A stretch of 64,000 bases of DNA, from contig JASMMA010000006.1 in assembly GCA_030748415.1 (NCBI GenBank), forward strand, positions 30,978-94,977, given 5' to 3'. Each line of letters starts with the position of its first letter. Position 1 is the stretch's first letter. The notes beneath the pieces are model-generated. The model was given only the letters and a program-made list of their open reading frames with translations. It did no database searches and was not told the origin of the DNA. Below, one piece after another: positions 45,152 through 53,600 of this stretch. A program made the translations under genes and the position numbers. The stretch is from Planctomycetota bacterium. Lineage in GTDB: Bacteria > Planctomycetota > UBA1135.

Positions 45152-48151
45152 ATGATGAACCAAGAGCCACGAAGCGTTCTGAAAGGAGCTGGGATTCAGG
45201 GATTTGAAAACCTGATGCCTTATCGCATCCGGGAAGTTCTATTGGTTTCGAGTTTGTATGACTCTTTTGTTTTCCAGGAAGATGGCCAAGTCCTGGAGCC
45301 GTTGTTGGCGGATTACGGCGAGTTAAATCTCCGGTATGCCCCGCGGGTAAAAAGAGTATCGACGGTGGAAGAGGCTATGGAAACCCTTTCCAGAAATCAC
45401 CGTTTTGATTTGGTGATTGTGACTCCATTATTTGGCGAGGCTGACACGGCAGGATTCGCAGAGGAAGTGAAGGCGACACAGGGAGGAATGCCCGTTGTGC
45501 TTTTAGGGAACGACGCCCGTGCGATTCAAGTTGCCTTGGAGGGTCGTTCTCGGAATCCATTTGATTATGTTTTGCATTGGAATGGCGACAGCCGATTGAT
45601 GGTAGCTGTAATTAAATTGATAGAAGACCGTGTAAATTTCCTGCACGACTCGACTAGGGTTGGGGTGCGTGGGGTTCTGTTGGTTGAGGACTCCCTTAAG
45701 TTTTTGTCGTCCTATCTCCCTCTCCTTTATGCTGAGATATTTGCTCAATCTCAAAGGGTTTTATCGGACGCAGTTAATTTATCGCACAAATTACTGCGCC
45801 TTCGAGCACGACCAAAGGTTTTGTTGGCTCAGGATGTTGCTGGTGCCGAGCGCATTGTTCGGGAACACGGGCGTTATCTGTTGGGCGTTATCTCTGATGC
45901 CAAGATTCCTGAACAAAGGGATGGTCTTGAAGTGGACGGCGCAGGTTTGAAGTTAATGAAGTGGGTTCGAACCATGCGACCTGAGTTGCCCATCATGGTC
46001 CAATCTAGTGATGCAAGGAAGATAGATGCCTCTCAGGAGATTGGAGCGACCTTTGTGGATAAGAGTTCTCCACTTCTTTACCAACACATGCGTGAATTTA
46101 TGTTGCATCAGTTTGGTTTTGGCCCTTTTGTATTCAGGAATCCCGATGGAACAGTGGAAGCAACAGCTGGCACAATCCGAGAGCTGGAAGAGGCTGTGCA
46201 GGGTGTTACAGATGAGTGCATTCTTAATCATGGGACCCAAAACCACTTCTCTACCTGGTTGCGGGCGCGCACAGAGTTTGAACTTGCCGATCGCATGGCC
46301 CCGAAAAAAGTCGCCGACTTTTCTGGTGCACGCGGAATGCGTTCGTATTTGAACCGCGTTCTCCACGAGTCCCGGCTCGGTTCTCAACGCGGCACCATTG
46401 CCGACTTTGACCGGAATAGTTTCGATAACACAATTGACTTCTGCAGGGTTGGCGGGGGTAGTTTGGGCGGAAAGGCGCGTGGACTTGCCTTTATCAATTA
46501 TTTGTTGAGGTACTATCAACCTGGCAAAAGTTTCAGGGGGGTCAAGGTTCTGGTTCCCCCAGCGGTTGTTTTGACTACAGAATTATTTGACCGGTTTATG
46601 GAGGACAACAACTTATTAGCTCTAGCGTTAGGGGAGAAGAGTGATCTTGAACTCCAAGAAATGTTCGTTCAAGCCGACTTGCCTCCAGACCTAGTGGAGG
46701 ACCTTGCAGCGATTTCAAATACTTTTGATGGCCCCCTTGCTGTTCGTTCTTCCAGTTTGCTTGAAGATTCTCACCTTCAACCCTTTGCTGGTATTTATTC
46801 CACGTTCATGTTGCCAAATTGTGAATGCGATGAAGAACAACGATTGGCGGCTTTATGCCGTGCAGTGAAATTGGTTTACGCTTCAACTTATAGCCGCCGG
46901 GCAAAGTCATTTATTCGAGCAACACCGTATTTGCATGAAGAAGAAAAAATGGGGGTAGTGATTCAACGGCTATTCGGCCGAGAGCACGATGGAAAGTACT
47001 ATCCAAGCTTCGCGGGTGTTGCTCGGTCCCACAACTATTACCCCTATGGACCCGTTCAGCCAAATGATGGTGTATGCACGGTGGCTTTGGGGTTGGGAAG
47101 AACGGTGGTCGAGGGTGGTGCTGGCCTTCGTTTCTGCCCAAGACATCCACTCGTTCAGCCGGAGAATTCAACAGTTGAGGATGTTTTGGAAAATGCTCAA
47201 CGTACCTTCTATGCATTGAGATTAGATTGTTCGGCGGAAGATTCTAGAGGGTATGGCACATTTGAGTCTTCCCGTTTTGATTTGAAAGTTGCTGACGAAG
47301 ACGGCACCTTGGCGGGGTTAGCATCGACCTGGTCATCAGAAAACGAAACGATTTCAGATGGAGTTTCCCGCGCGGGGGTCCGCTTAGTGACCTTTGCATC
47401 CGTGTTGAAGCACGGTTCCTTTCCCCTTGCAGGATTGATGGAAGAACTATTAGAGGCAGGCCGTTGGGGGATGGGGAGTCCTGTTGAAATTGAGTTTGCC
47501 GTGGATTTAGAGAGCGATTCAGGTTTGCCGAAACGTCTCGCTTTGTTGCAAGTTCGGCCAATGGTGGTGGACTCTGAAAAGATTGAAGTTGATTTGGAGC
47601 AGTATTCAACTGAGCAATTGTTGTGTACGTCCAATCGTGCGCTAGGGAATTGTCGCTACGAAAACATCTATGATGTTTTGTTTGTAGATCCACTGGAGTT
47701 TGACCGCGCGAACAGTCGGGAGACAGCTGCTTTGATTGGCGAATTCAATGCGCGATTGGTAGCAGAGGAGCGGCCATACATTTTGGCTGGCCCTGGGCGT
47801 TGGGGATCCTCCGACCCTTGGCTTGGAATCCCAGTTGAGTGGGGACAAATATCCGGAGTCAAGACTGTTGTTGAAACTGGATTCGATAACTTGCGGGTGG
47901 AGCCTTCCGAGGGAAGCCATTTTTTTAACAACATGACCTCCTTCCATGTTGGTTATCTCACCGTCAATCCCCAGATTGGTGAAGGGAAGCTGGATTTGGA
48001 TTGGCTCCGGAACAACACTGTTGAAGAGCGTCCCAATGGGCTCCGCCTAGCCCGATTCAAATCCCCCCTCCAAGTCCTCATCGACGGAACAACAGCCTCC
48101 GGCGCCATTTTGCTCGGAGTCAAATCGTTGCATTCTGCAACGGAAGGATAA
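45152..48151 (+). CDS. Receiver-domain protein fused to a PEP/pyruvate-binding (PPDK/PEPS-like) domain
   Basis: 999 residues. Two receiver-like domains precede the rest: about 27-165 (EVLLVSSLYDSF, FDLVIVTPLFGEADTAG) and about 168-320 (GVLLVEDSLKFLSSYLP, LLGVISDAKIPEQ, IMVQSSD). A linker follows. The ATP-grasp-type PEP/pyruvate-binding domain spans about 430-860 (GGGSLGGKARGLAFINYLL, PLAVRSSSLLEDSHLQPFAGIYSTF, LLQVRPM). The C-terminus has LAGPGRWGSSDPWLGIPVEW. No phosphohistidine swivel motif is seen, so this is not a full PEP synthase. Phosphotransfer signalling linked to central metabolism is an inference. TAGAGT (45129-45134) and AGGGG before ATG 45152 could serve it. Confidence 0.8.
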   Translation: MMNQEPRSVLKGAGIQGFENLMPYRIREVLLVSSLYDSFVFQEDGQVLEPLLADYGELNLRYAPRVKRVSTVEEAMETLSRNHRFDLVIVTPLFGEADTAGFAEEVKATQGGMPVVLLGNDARAIQVALEGRSRNPFDYVLHWNGDSRLMVAVIKLIEDRVNFLHDSTRVGVRGVLLVEDSLKFLSSYLPLLYAEIFAQSQRVLSDAVNLSHKLLRLRARPKVLLAQDVAGAERIVREHGRYLLGVISDAKIPEQRDGLEVDGAGLKLMKWVRTMRPELPIMVQSSDARKIDASQEIGATFVDKSSPLLYQHMREFMLHQFGFGPFVFRNPDGTVEATAGTIRELEEAVQGVTDECILNHGTQNHFSTWLRARTEFELADRMAPKKVADFSGARGMRSYLNRVLHESRLGSQRGTIADFDRNSFDNTIDFCRVGGGSLGGKARGLAFINYLLRYYQPGKSFRGVKVLVPPAVVLTTELFDRFMEDNNLLALALGEKSDLELQEMFVQADLPPDLVEDLAAISNTFDGPLAVRSSSLLEDSHLQPFAGIYSTFMLPNCECDEEQRLAALCRAVKLVYASTYSRRAKSFIRATPYLHEEEKMGVVIQRLFGREHDGKYYPSFAGVARSHNYYPYGPVQPNDGVCTVALGLGRTVVEGGAGLRFCPRHPLVQPENSTVEDVLENAQRTFYALRLDCSAEDSRGYGTFESSRFDLKVADEDGTLAGLASTWSSENETISDGVSRAGVRLVTFASVLKHGSFPLAGLMEELLEAGRWGMGSPVEIEFAVDLESDSGLPKRLALLQVRPMVVDSEKIEVDLEQYSTEQLLCTSNRALGNCRYENIYDVLFVDPLEFDRANSRETAALIGEFNARLVAEERPYILAGPGRWGSSDPWLGIPVEWGQISGVKTVVETGFDNLRVEPSEGSHFFNNMTSFHVGYLTVNPQIGEGKLDLDWLRNNTVEERPNGLRLARFKSPLQVLIDGTTASGAILLGVKSLHSATEG
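48111..48142 (+). repeat. Left 32-bp inverted repeat of the RAYT region
   Basis: Perfect inverted copy of 49074-49105. It lies inside the last codons of the upstream gene and includes a short hairpin (CGTTGC-ATTCT-GCAACG) preceded by GGAGTCAAAT. Confidence 0.85.
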
Positions 48152-48214
48152 AACAGTAACAACTTTAAGCTCAACGCGTCTTCTTCTGTGGAAAGACTAA
48201 AGGCGGAAGAGTAG

Positions 48215-49096
48215 ATGTTGAAAACCGAAAACCGGCACACGATTGGTGGGATGTATCACATCACGAATCGCGGACTTGCCCGACGATTCGTCTTCGAGAC
48301 CGGAGAGGATGGCGGGAGATTTCTGGAGTTGTTGGGGAAAAGGTGTTCGCCCGAAAGTTTGGTTCTTCATGCCTATTGTTTAATGCCGACCCACTTTCAT
48401 TTGCTGGTTCAGACCATGGATGGGAATTTAGCCAAAGATATGCAATGGGTCCAAAGTATCTATGTTCGATGGTTTAATGAGAGGAGAAAACGGGATGGCC
48501 CGCTTTTTAAGGGGAGGTATCGGGCAAAACCGATTGAAGGAGCGCAATACCTGGGTAGGGTTGTGCAGTACATTGAGCAAAACCCTGTTAAGGCTGGCCT
48601 AGTGGAAAAGGTGGAAGCTTACGAGTTGTCGAGCGCTCGTCATTATCGAAGTGGAGTTGGCCCAACTTGGCTTTGTAAAACACTCCTCCTGGACGATTTG
48701 GGGAAATATTGGGAACAGGAGGATGATTGCGATTCTCCCGAAATCTTGCCGAGCCGGGAAGATGAAGGAGCCTGGGCTACAGCGTGCCGATTATTGGCCG
48801 ACGGCCCAGATTTCGATCAGAAAGGTCAGGCTCGGGAGGATCTTCTTCGAAGTGTCTCCCAGGGTTTCGGTGATTTAAGAGATAGGGGAGGAGGATTGAA
48901 AGAAAAAATGTTAACCGTTGCACTGTTGAAAGAGTGCTTTAACGAGTCATTCTCTTCGATTGGGAATCAGCTCGGAGTCCACAAGACTACGGCTTTTCGG
49001 TATTTCATGGCCCATGGCGATAAGTTGGAGAGGTGCCAGGAATATCGCGAAGAGTATTTAGCGAGGAGTCAATCGTTGCAGAATGCAACGATTTGA
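48215..49096 (+). mobile_element. REP-associated tyrosine transposase (Y1_Tnp, RAYT)
   Basis: 293 residues. The Y1 HUH domain occupies about 8-150: GGMYHITNRGLARRFVF, HUH motif H60-F-H62 in LMPTHFHLLVQ, and a candidate catalytic Tyr119 in VVQYIEQNPVKAGLV. A C-terminal helix-turn-helix-like segment (LKECFNESFSSIGNQLGVHKT) is attached, which explains the longer size. RAYTs cleave and join single-stranded REP hairpins. The flanking 32-bp repeats begin with GGAG next to a hairpin, as in REP sequences. Its last codons are encoded by the right repeat. Confidence 0.88.
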
Positions 49097-49105
49097 CTCC
49101 GAGCA
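49074..49105 (-). repeat. Right 32-bp inverted repeat of the RAYT region and hairpin
   Basis: Perfect inverted copy of 48111-48142. With preceding bases (from 49065) it makes a stem of about 15 bp with one bulge around AGAAT, between the convergent RAYT and sulfatase-like genes. It could act as a bidirectional terminator as well as a transposase target. Confidence 0.85.
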
Positions 49106-50596
49106 TTACTGGTCAAGGTAGCCGAGGCCCTCGAGTTCGGATCTCATTTCGGGAGTGAAGCTTCCGAGCCCGTGGAAGACAGGAAATAAGTTCCAGGTTT
49201 TTCGGATTTGTGTACTGCTCTGAAGGAATGTCTGAAAAGTTAATTCGGCTTGAGCGATTTGGCTTTTACCCGATTGTGTAATGGAAAGATCTGAGTTTTC
49301 TCCCGGATCTTGAGAAAGGTCAAACACTTCCGGAGGAAGTTCTTCACCGGGGAAAAAGTGAACTTTAGAGGCCCCATTTCGAACCGCATCCCTTGCATGG
49401 GGCCAATTTGCTTGATGTATATGAACACGTTCCTCGATATGAGTTGGAGCTTGAATCCAGTTCACCCGCTTACCGACGGCGGCTTGGGGAATCGGGGAGT
49501 CGAGGAGGCCAAGGAGAGATGGCATGACATCAACCAGATCCATTGAGTCTGTTCGTCGGACACCCGACGGTCCGCCAGGTATTTTTGCAAGAAAGGGAAT
49601 GTGCATGACTTCGTCCCAGACGCGGTGATGACCGAAATAACCATGGTCCCAAAGTTCTTCACCATGATCGGCTGTTACAAGAATGATGGTGTTCTTGTCC
49701 AGTTCCGCGGACTCTAAGTACTGAAGAAGGCGTTTGAATTCCCGATCTACGATTGCAATCTCTGCGTCGTAGAGGGCGAACACGAATTCTTTATCTCGGT
49801 CAGAAAAGTCTTCGCGCTCAAACAAAGGCTTGAAAAACTTCTTTTGAACGGGGCCAATCGGACTCTTTTCCGGAAACTGTTTGATGTAATCTTCTGCAAA
49901 CTCTCGAGCGTCGGCCACAGCTTTGCGCAATGGGCCTTGGTATTCAGAATCAAAACGGTTGATAGTCTCTTCATTTGGAAGATAGGGGTAGTGCACTTCA
50001 TAAGTATGAAGAAACATAAAGAAAGGTCGCGTGGGGTCGCGATCTTTCTGTATCCAGTCAATCGCCCGGCCAATTCGATTGACGGCTCCGAATGTGTGGG
50101 AGTCAAAAAATTCAAATCCTTGTGCTAAGCCACGGCGTTCATTTACATAGCCGCCGCCAGCGATTGCAGCTGTTTCCCATCCAAGCTCCAACATGACCTC
50201 CGCAAGAGTGACCGCAGCGTCAGGGAGGGCAGGAAAAATGTCCCCGCCTTTCGACTCCAACCGTTGTCGATTCCAAATCCCGTGCGTGGCGGGGTAAGTG
50301 GATGTAAACAAACTCGCGTGGGATGTTGCGGTGTAGGGGGAGGGCGCCCACATTCGTTCGAACAAAATCCCTTCCTTTGCAAACTGGTCAAGAGTAGGTG
50401 AAGGTTTGGCTGGGTTCCCATAACAACCAAGCCGGTCTGCCCGCAAAGTGTCAATTACAAATAGAATGACATTGGGGGGAGACTCGAATTCACCTACTCC
50501 GGTGTTTGATTCTGAGCGGGAGCAACCGCACAAGGCAAGGAAGGTTAGCGCAGTCGTCAGGCCAAATCCTGAGCAAGAGGGTGGTTTGGGGAACAT
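49106..50596 (-). CDS. Sulfatase-superfamily lipoprotein with Thr at the formylglycine position
   Basis: 496 residues. Lipoprotein signal (LTFLALCGC, Cys25). Alkaline phosphatase/sulfatase fold: NVILFVIDTLRADRLGCYG (metal Asp49), ILVTADHGEELWDHGYFGHH (Asp-His pair). The activating C/S-x-P-x-R motif reads T89-A-T-S-H, so no formylglycine can form. A phosphate- or phosphonate-type hydrolase or transferase using Thr is more likely than a sulfatase. TAAACT ends 9 nt before the ATG. Confidence 0.82.
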   Translation of the reverse strand: MFPKPPSCSGFGLTTALTFLALCGCSRSESNTGVGEFESPPNVILFVIDTLRADRLGCYGNPAKPSPTLDQFAKEGILFERMWAPSPYTATSHASLFTSTYPATHGIWNRQRLESKGGDIFPALPDAAVTLAEVMLELGWETAAIAGGGYVNERRGLAQGFEFFDSHTFGAVNRIGRAIDWIQKDRDPTRPFFMFLHTYEVHYPYLPNEETINRFDSEYQGPLRKAVADAREFAEDYIKQFPEKSPIGPVQKKFFKPLFEREDFSDRDKEFVFALYDAEIAIVDREFKRLLQYLESAELDKNTIILVTADHGEELWDHGYFGHHRVWDEVMHIPFLAKIPGGPSGVRRTDSMDLVDVMPSLLGLLDSPIPQAAVGKRVNWIQAPTHIEERVHIHQANWPHARDAVRNGASKVHFFPGEELPPEVFDLSQDPGENSDLSITQSGKSQIAQAELTFQTFLQSSTQIRKTWNLFPVFHGLGSFTPEMRSELEGLGYLDQ

Positions 50597-50673
50597 CTTC
50601 TGCTTAGTTTAGGGAATGGGTCCCTCAAGAGGAATGGTACGCAGCAAATCGTGGGCGACGGTATCTTCTCGCC
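50597..50673. promoter_or_regulatory. Divergent promoters of the sulfatase-like and PTPS genes
   Basis: TAAACT (minus) 9 nt from ATG 50596, and TATCTT (plus, 50662-50667) 6 nt from ATG 50674. Confidence 0.45.
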
Positions 50674-51186
50674 ATGGAACGCTGGTCTATCCAGGTCGAT
50701 AAAGAGTACTTGAAGTACTCCGCCGCCCATTTTCTCATCTTTCCAGATGGGAGTGCGGAGCGATTGCACGGTCATAATTACCGGGTTTACGCCGAAGTGG
50801 AGGGGCCTCTTTCTGAGCACGGATTAGTGTTAGATTTTTATTCCATCAAACCTCTTTTGAGAGAGTTAGTAGAGCAATTGGATGAGCGCTGGCTCCTTCC
50901 CGGCGAGCACCCTGAGCTAATGATTCAAAAACGGAAAGATGGTGTGGTCGAGGTCCGTTACCGCGAGCGTTTTTACGCGGCACCTCAGGAAGATGTTCTT
51001 GTTCTTCCTCTCAACAATACTTCCGTTGAGAATATGGCCGCATGGCTTGGAAGAAAATTAAAAGCAGCTCTCTCCGAAAAATTTCCGCAAGTTGAGCCGA
51101 CTAGGATTTGGCTCGCAGTCGAAGAGTCACCCGGGCAACGCGGGATTTACTGCTCCACTTCGAGTACGAGAACTGAATTGGGTTGA
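50674..51186 (+). CDS. 6-pyruvoyltetrahydropterin synthase family protein, PTPS-III-like
   Basis: 170 residues. Zinc ligands are His19 (YSAAHFLIF) and His32/His34 in E29-R-L-H-G-H-N-Y. VEESPG near the C-terminus is the conserved substrate Glu region. The catalytic Cys of QueD and of classical PTPS is absent, and Glu29 gives an ExxHGH motif as in PTPS-III enzymes, which can replace FolB in folate synthesis. Folate rather than queuosine is therefore favoured, although no folate genes are adjacent. It overlaps the convergent glycosidase gene by 40 bp. Confidence 0.82.
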   Translation: MERWSIQVDKEYLKYSAAHFLIFPDGSAERLHGHNYRVYAEVEGPLSEHGLVLDFYSIKPLLRELVEQLDERWLLPGEHPELMIQKRKDGVVEVRYRERFYAAPQEDVLVLPLNNTSVENMAAWLGRKLKAALSEKFPQVEPTRIWLAVEESPGQRGIYCSTSSTRTELG

Positions 51187-53144
51187 AGCTCTAAGTGCAG
51201 AGTATTTCCAACGATGGTAACTCCTGCTTCATTTGCAGTTTCCATTGCCAAGCTTGATCCGGGAAGAGTATCAAAAAAACTAATGTTCTTGAGGCGTTCG
51301 CTACGAAGGGTGTCCCGGATAAGGTGTCGCAATTGTCGAGCTTCCTGAATGCTAATCCCTAGTTCCAAGGAGAGTTCTTCTGGTGGTGTTCGCCAGGCGG
51401 GCAAGTCTGGTGGGAGTTCGTTATTTAGAGAAACCAGGTAATTATCTGCACATTGAAGAGCGGAAGCTTGTGCTTGCTGCTCAACAATTTCCAGAAAGGG
51501 GAGCAAGTTCGGGCGTTCGTTGAGTGGTGAATTGTGGGTATCGTCAAATCTCCAGACTCCATTCACCCAGGGATTTGTCATGCCATCTAGCTGGATCTCG
51601 ATTGTGCGAGCTTCAGTGCGTAGACGTTCTGCTTCGAGTGATCTGTTCAGGACCGTCATTAGTGAAATGGCCTCTTCTTGCGAAAGCCCGGCCTGAAGGA
51701 GTTGCTGAATCAAGGGCGGGTTTTCAGGCGAAGCGCCAACTGAGTCAAGAAGAACGGCCATCACCCCGGGTTCTAGGCCAAATTCTCTGCATGATTTTGC
51801 AAAGACCCAATCAGGGCTAACCGAATCATTCGAAATGATTAACTGGGTGAGGGGGCCATTCTGAGTTGCTAGGACCCCGACTGCAAACTCATTCTCCGGC
51901 AGCTGAACGGGCAAGGAAACATCCATTGCGCCATCAAGTACAAATTCCATTGCACGGTAGACAGGTTTTTTAATTCCTCGAGAGGTGATTGCGCCCATGG
52001 CTTTACCGGTCAAGTCCAAGATTTGCTCCTGTTTGCAGAGGTCAAGAAGCATAAAGAAACAGCTTCCGTCGAGTCCTAAATCTTGGGATGAAGCAAGAAA
52101 TGAAACCAGGTTTGCAGCGCCATGAGAATTATCAAAGTAATCCCCATGGAACATGGTATTTGGAAGAATGTTCCACTCGGTGATGAAAAGTTCAGTGTTG
52201 CTTCTTCCAGAATTTTGGAGTGCAGATTCAAGACGCTGAACAATTTTGGTGTACCTGATTTCAGAGCCAAGTCCGTAGTTGTGCCATGAAATGAAGTCTA
52301 GGGGAAGTGAGTTTGCGTCGCAGTGGTCAAGCAGACCCATGAGTGCGCTGCGCTGCGTTCCCATGTCCGACTCCGATCCAGCGAGACCCATACCACCAAT
52401 ACGTAATCCTGGAAACTGGGCAGATAGAGTTATTGATGTCGTTTCATAAAGGCTAAGAAAGTCTGCAAGGGTCCCATCCCATGACTCCATTCGGTCAGGC
52501 TCGTTTCCGATTTCAATAAGTTCTGGGAGGGCACCGAAACGAGTTTGCAGGAGCAGCAACTTCCTGGCCAGGTCATCGGCCCAGGATTGCATGTTTGTGG
52601 GCACGGTTCTGGCGTATGGAGGCATAGCTCCTTCATATATGACTCCCGTGCCACTGGAGGCTAGGTAGGCGGGGGTCCCGTAAGCAGTGAGAAGGACCCG
52701 CATCCCAGCGGTTTGGGCTATGGCCATTTGTTCCCCAATCTGATTGAGAGATGCATCATCCCACATTTGGAGATTAACCCGGTAGAGTCCACCCTGGACT
52801 CCAGTTGTTTGAAAAAGATCAAAGGTTTCTTGGCTCCCACTTAGGTTCACTGTTCCTTTCAGGCTTTGGCCGGAAGGAGGTTGTGGAGAGTTCGTTTGAA
52901 TGAGGATCGGGCCCGTAGCAGCCGCTTGGGCGTGTGAACCTGAACCAGCGCCCTGAGTTGGACTAGTGCTTCCTATTCCGGACCGGCTACTACTCGATTG
53001 GCTTGTATTTTGCCCAGAGGAGAGGGGGATTGGCTGCCTGGAAGCCTGAGATGGTGCTTGAAATGAGGCAATTGAGCTAGGATTGCCTTGAGACAAAATG
53101 GCCGAAAGGACCAAAAGAGATGCGTTTAGGGGGGTCAGCAACAT
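51147..53144 (-). CDS. Secreted GH39-like glycoside hydrolase
   Basis: 665 residues from ATG 53144. The signal peptide (MLLTPLNASLLVLSAILSQG) and a Ser/Gln-rich linker (to about 75) precede a TIM-barrel-like domain with LIEIGNEPDRMESW (acid/base Glu) and ELFITEWNILPN (nucleophile Glu), the clan GH-A pattern seen in GH39 beta-xylosidases. A C-terminal part contains short helical pieces about Leu/Glu-rich loops and ends in a beta strand (SVLVLEVEQ). It probably cleaves plant or algal glycans outside the cell. The substrate is inference. Reading further upstream would run through the tRNA in antisense. Confidence 0.75.
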   Translation of the reverse strand: MLLTPLNASLLVLSAILSQGNPSSIASFQAPSQASRQPIPLSSGQNTSQSSSSRSGIGSTSPTQGAGSGSHAQAAATGPILIQTNSPQPPSGQSLKGTVNLSGSQETFDLFQTTGVQGGLYRVNLQMWDDASLNQIGEQMAIAQTAGMRVLLTAYGTPAYLASSGTGVIYEGAMPPYARTVPTNMQSWADDLARKLLLLQTRFGALPELIEIGNEPDRMESWDGTLADFLSLYETTSITLSAQFPGLRIGGMGLAGSESDMGTQRSALMGLLDHCDANSLPLDFISWHNYGLGSEIRYTKIVQRLESALQNSGRSNTELFITEWNILPNTMFHGDYFDNSHGAANLVSFLASSQDLGLDGSCFFMLLDLCKQEQILDLTGKAMGAITSRGIKKPVYRAMEFVLDGAMDVSLPVQLPENEFAVGVLATQNGPLTQLIISNDSVSPDWVFAKSCREFGLEPGVMAVLLDSVGASPENPPLIQQLLQAGLSQEEAISLMTVLNRSLEAERLRTEARTIEIQLDGMTNPWVNGVWRFDDTHNSPLNERPNLLPFLEIVEQQAQASALQCADNYLVSLNNELPPDLPAWRTPPEELSLELGISIQEARQLRHLIRDTLRSERLKNISFFDTLPGSSLAMETANEAGVTIVGNTLHLELQPNSVLVLEVEQ

Positions 53145-53267
53145 GGTTTCAAAGCATCTGCGACTCTCCAAGGGGGGCTCTTTAGTTCTTTTCTCGAAAA
53201 AAATAGGTTTTGATAAACTTCCCAACCCAACCGAGCTGAGCACCCGCTCAAAACCGGTGGGATCGGC

Positions 53268-53345
<78 letters not shown>

Positions 53346-53373
53346 TTTTTTTACCATGGGAAAGCTCCAATGG

Positions 53374-53536
53374 GACGCTGACACAATCGATTGGACCACT
53401 TTTTTGGTATTCCCTTTCCAGTAAAGCACTTAGAGTCGAATTCTCTTGGAGCCTAGACTAAACCAAAAAAAGGGCTCCAAGCCCATTGCCTTTATAGCTT
53501 TACGAAAGAGTTGACCCAGCCGATTGTGTCAGCGTC
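53374..53536 (+). repeat. Long inverted-repeat element, family 2, copy 3
   Basis: 163 bp. Arms GACGCTGACACAATCG and CGATTGTGTCAGCGTC pair perfectly over 16 bp, then less well. Relative to copy 2, several arm positions have changed on both sides together. The interior has AGCACTTAGAGTC and a hairpin TTGGAGCC/GGCTCCAA. It sits between tRNA-Pro and the first selenoprotein candidate. Confidence 0.8.
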
Positions 53537-53587
53537 CTAGGGGGGGGGTTCTCTGAGATTTTTCCCTATCAACCCTCCCTCCCGGCG

Positions 53588-53593
53588 CATAAT
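53588..53593 (+). promoter_or_regulatory. -10 element of the UxxC thioredoxin gene
   Basis: CATAAT ends 7 nt before ATG 53601. It favours this start over the ATG at 53592. Confidence 0.4.
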
Positions 53594-53600
53594 GATGTTC

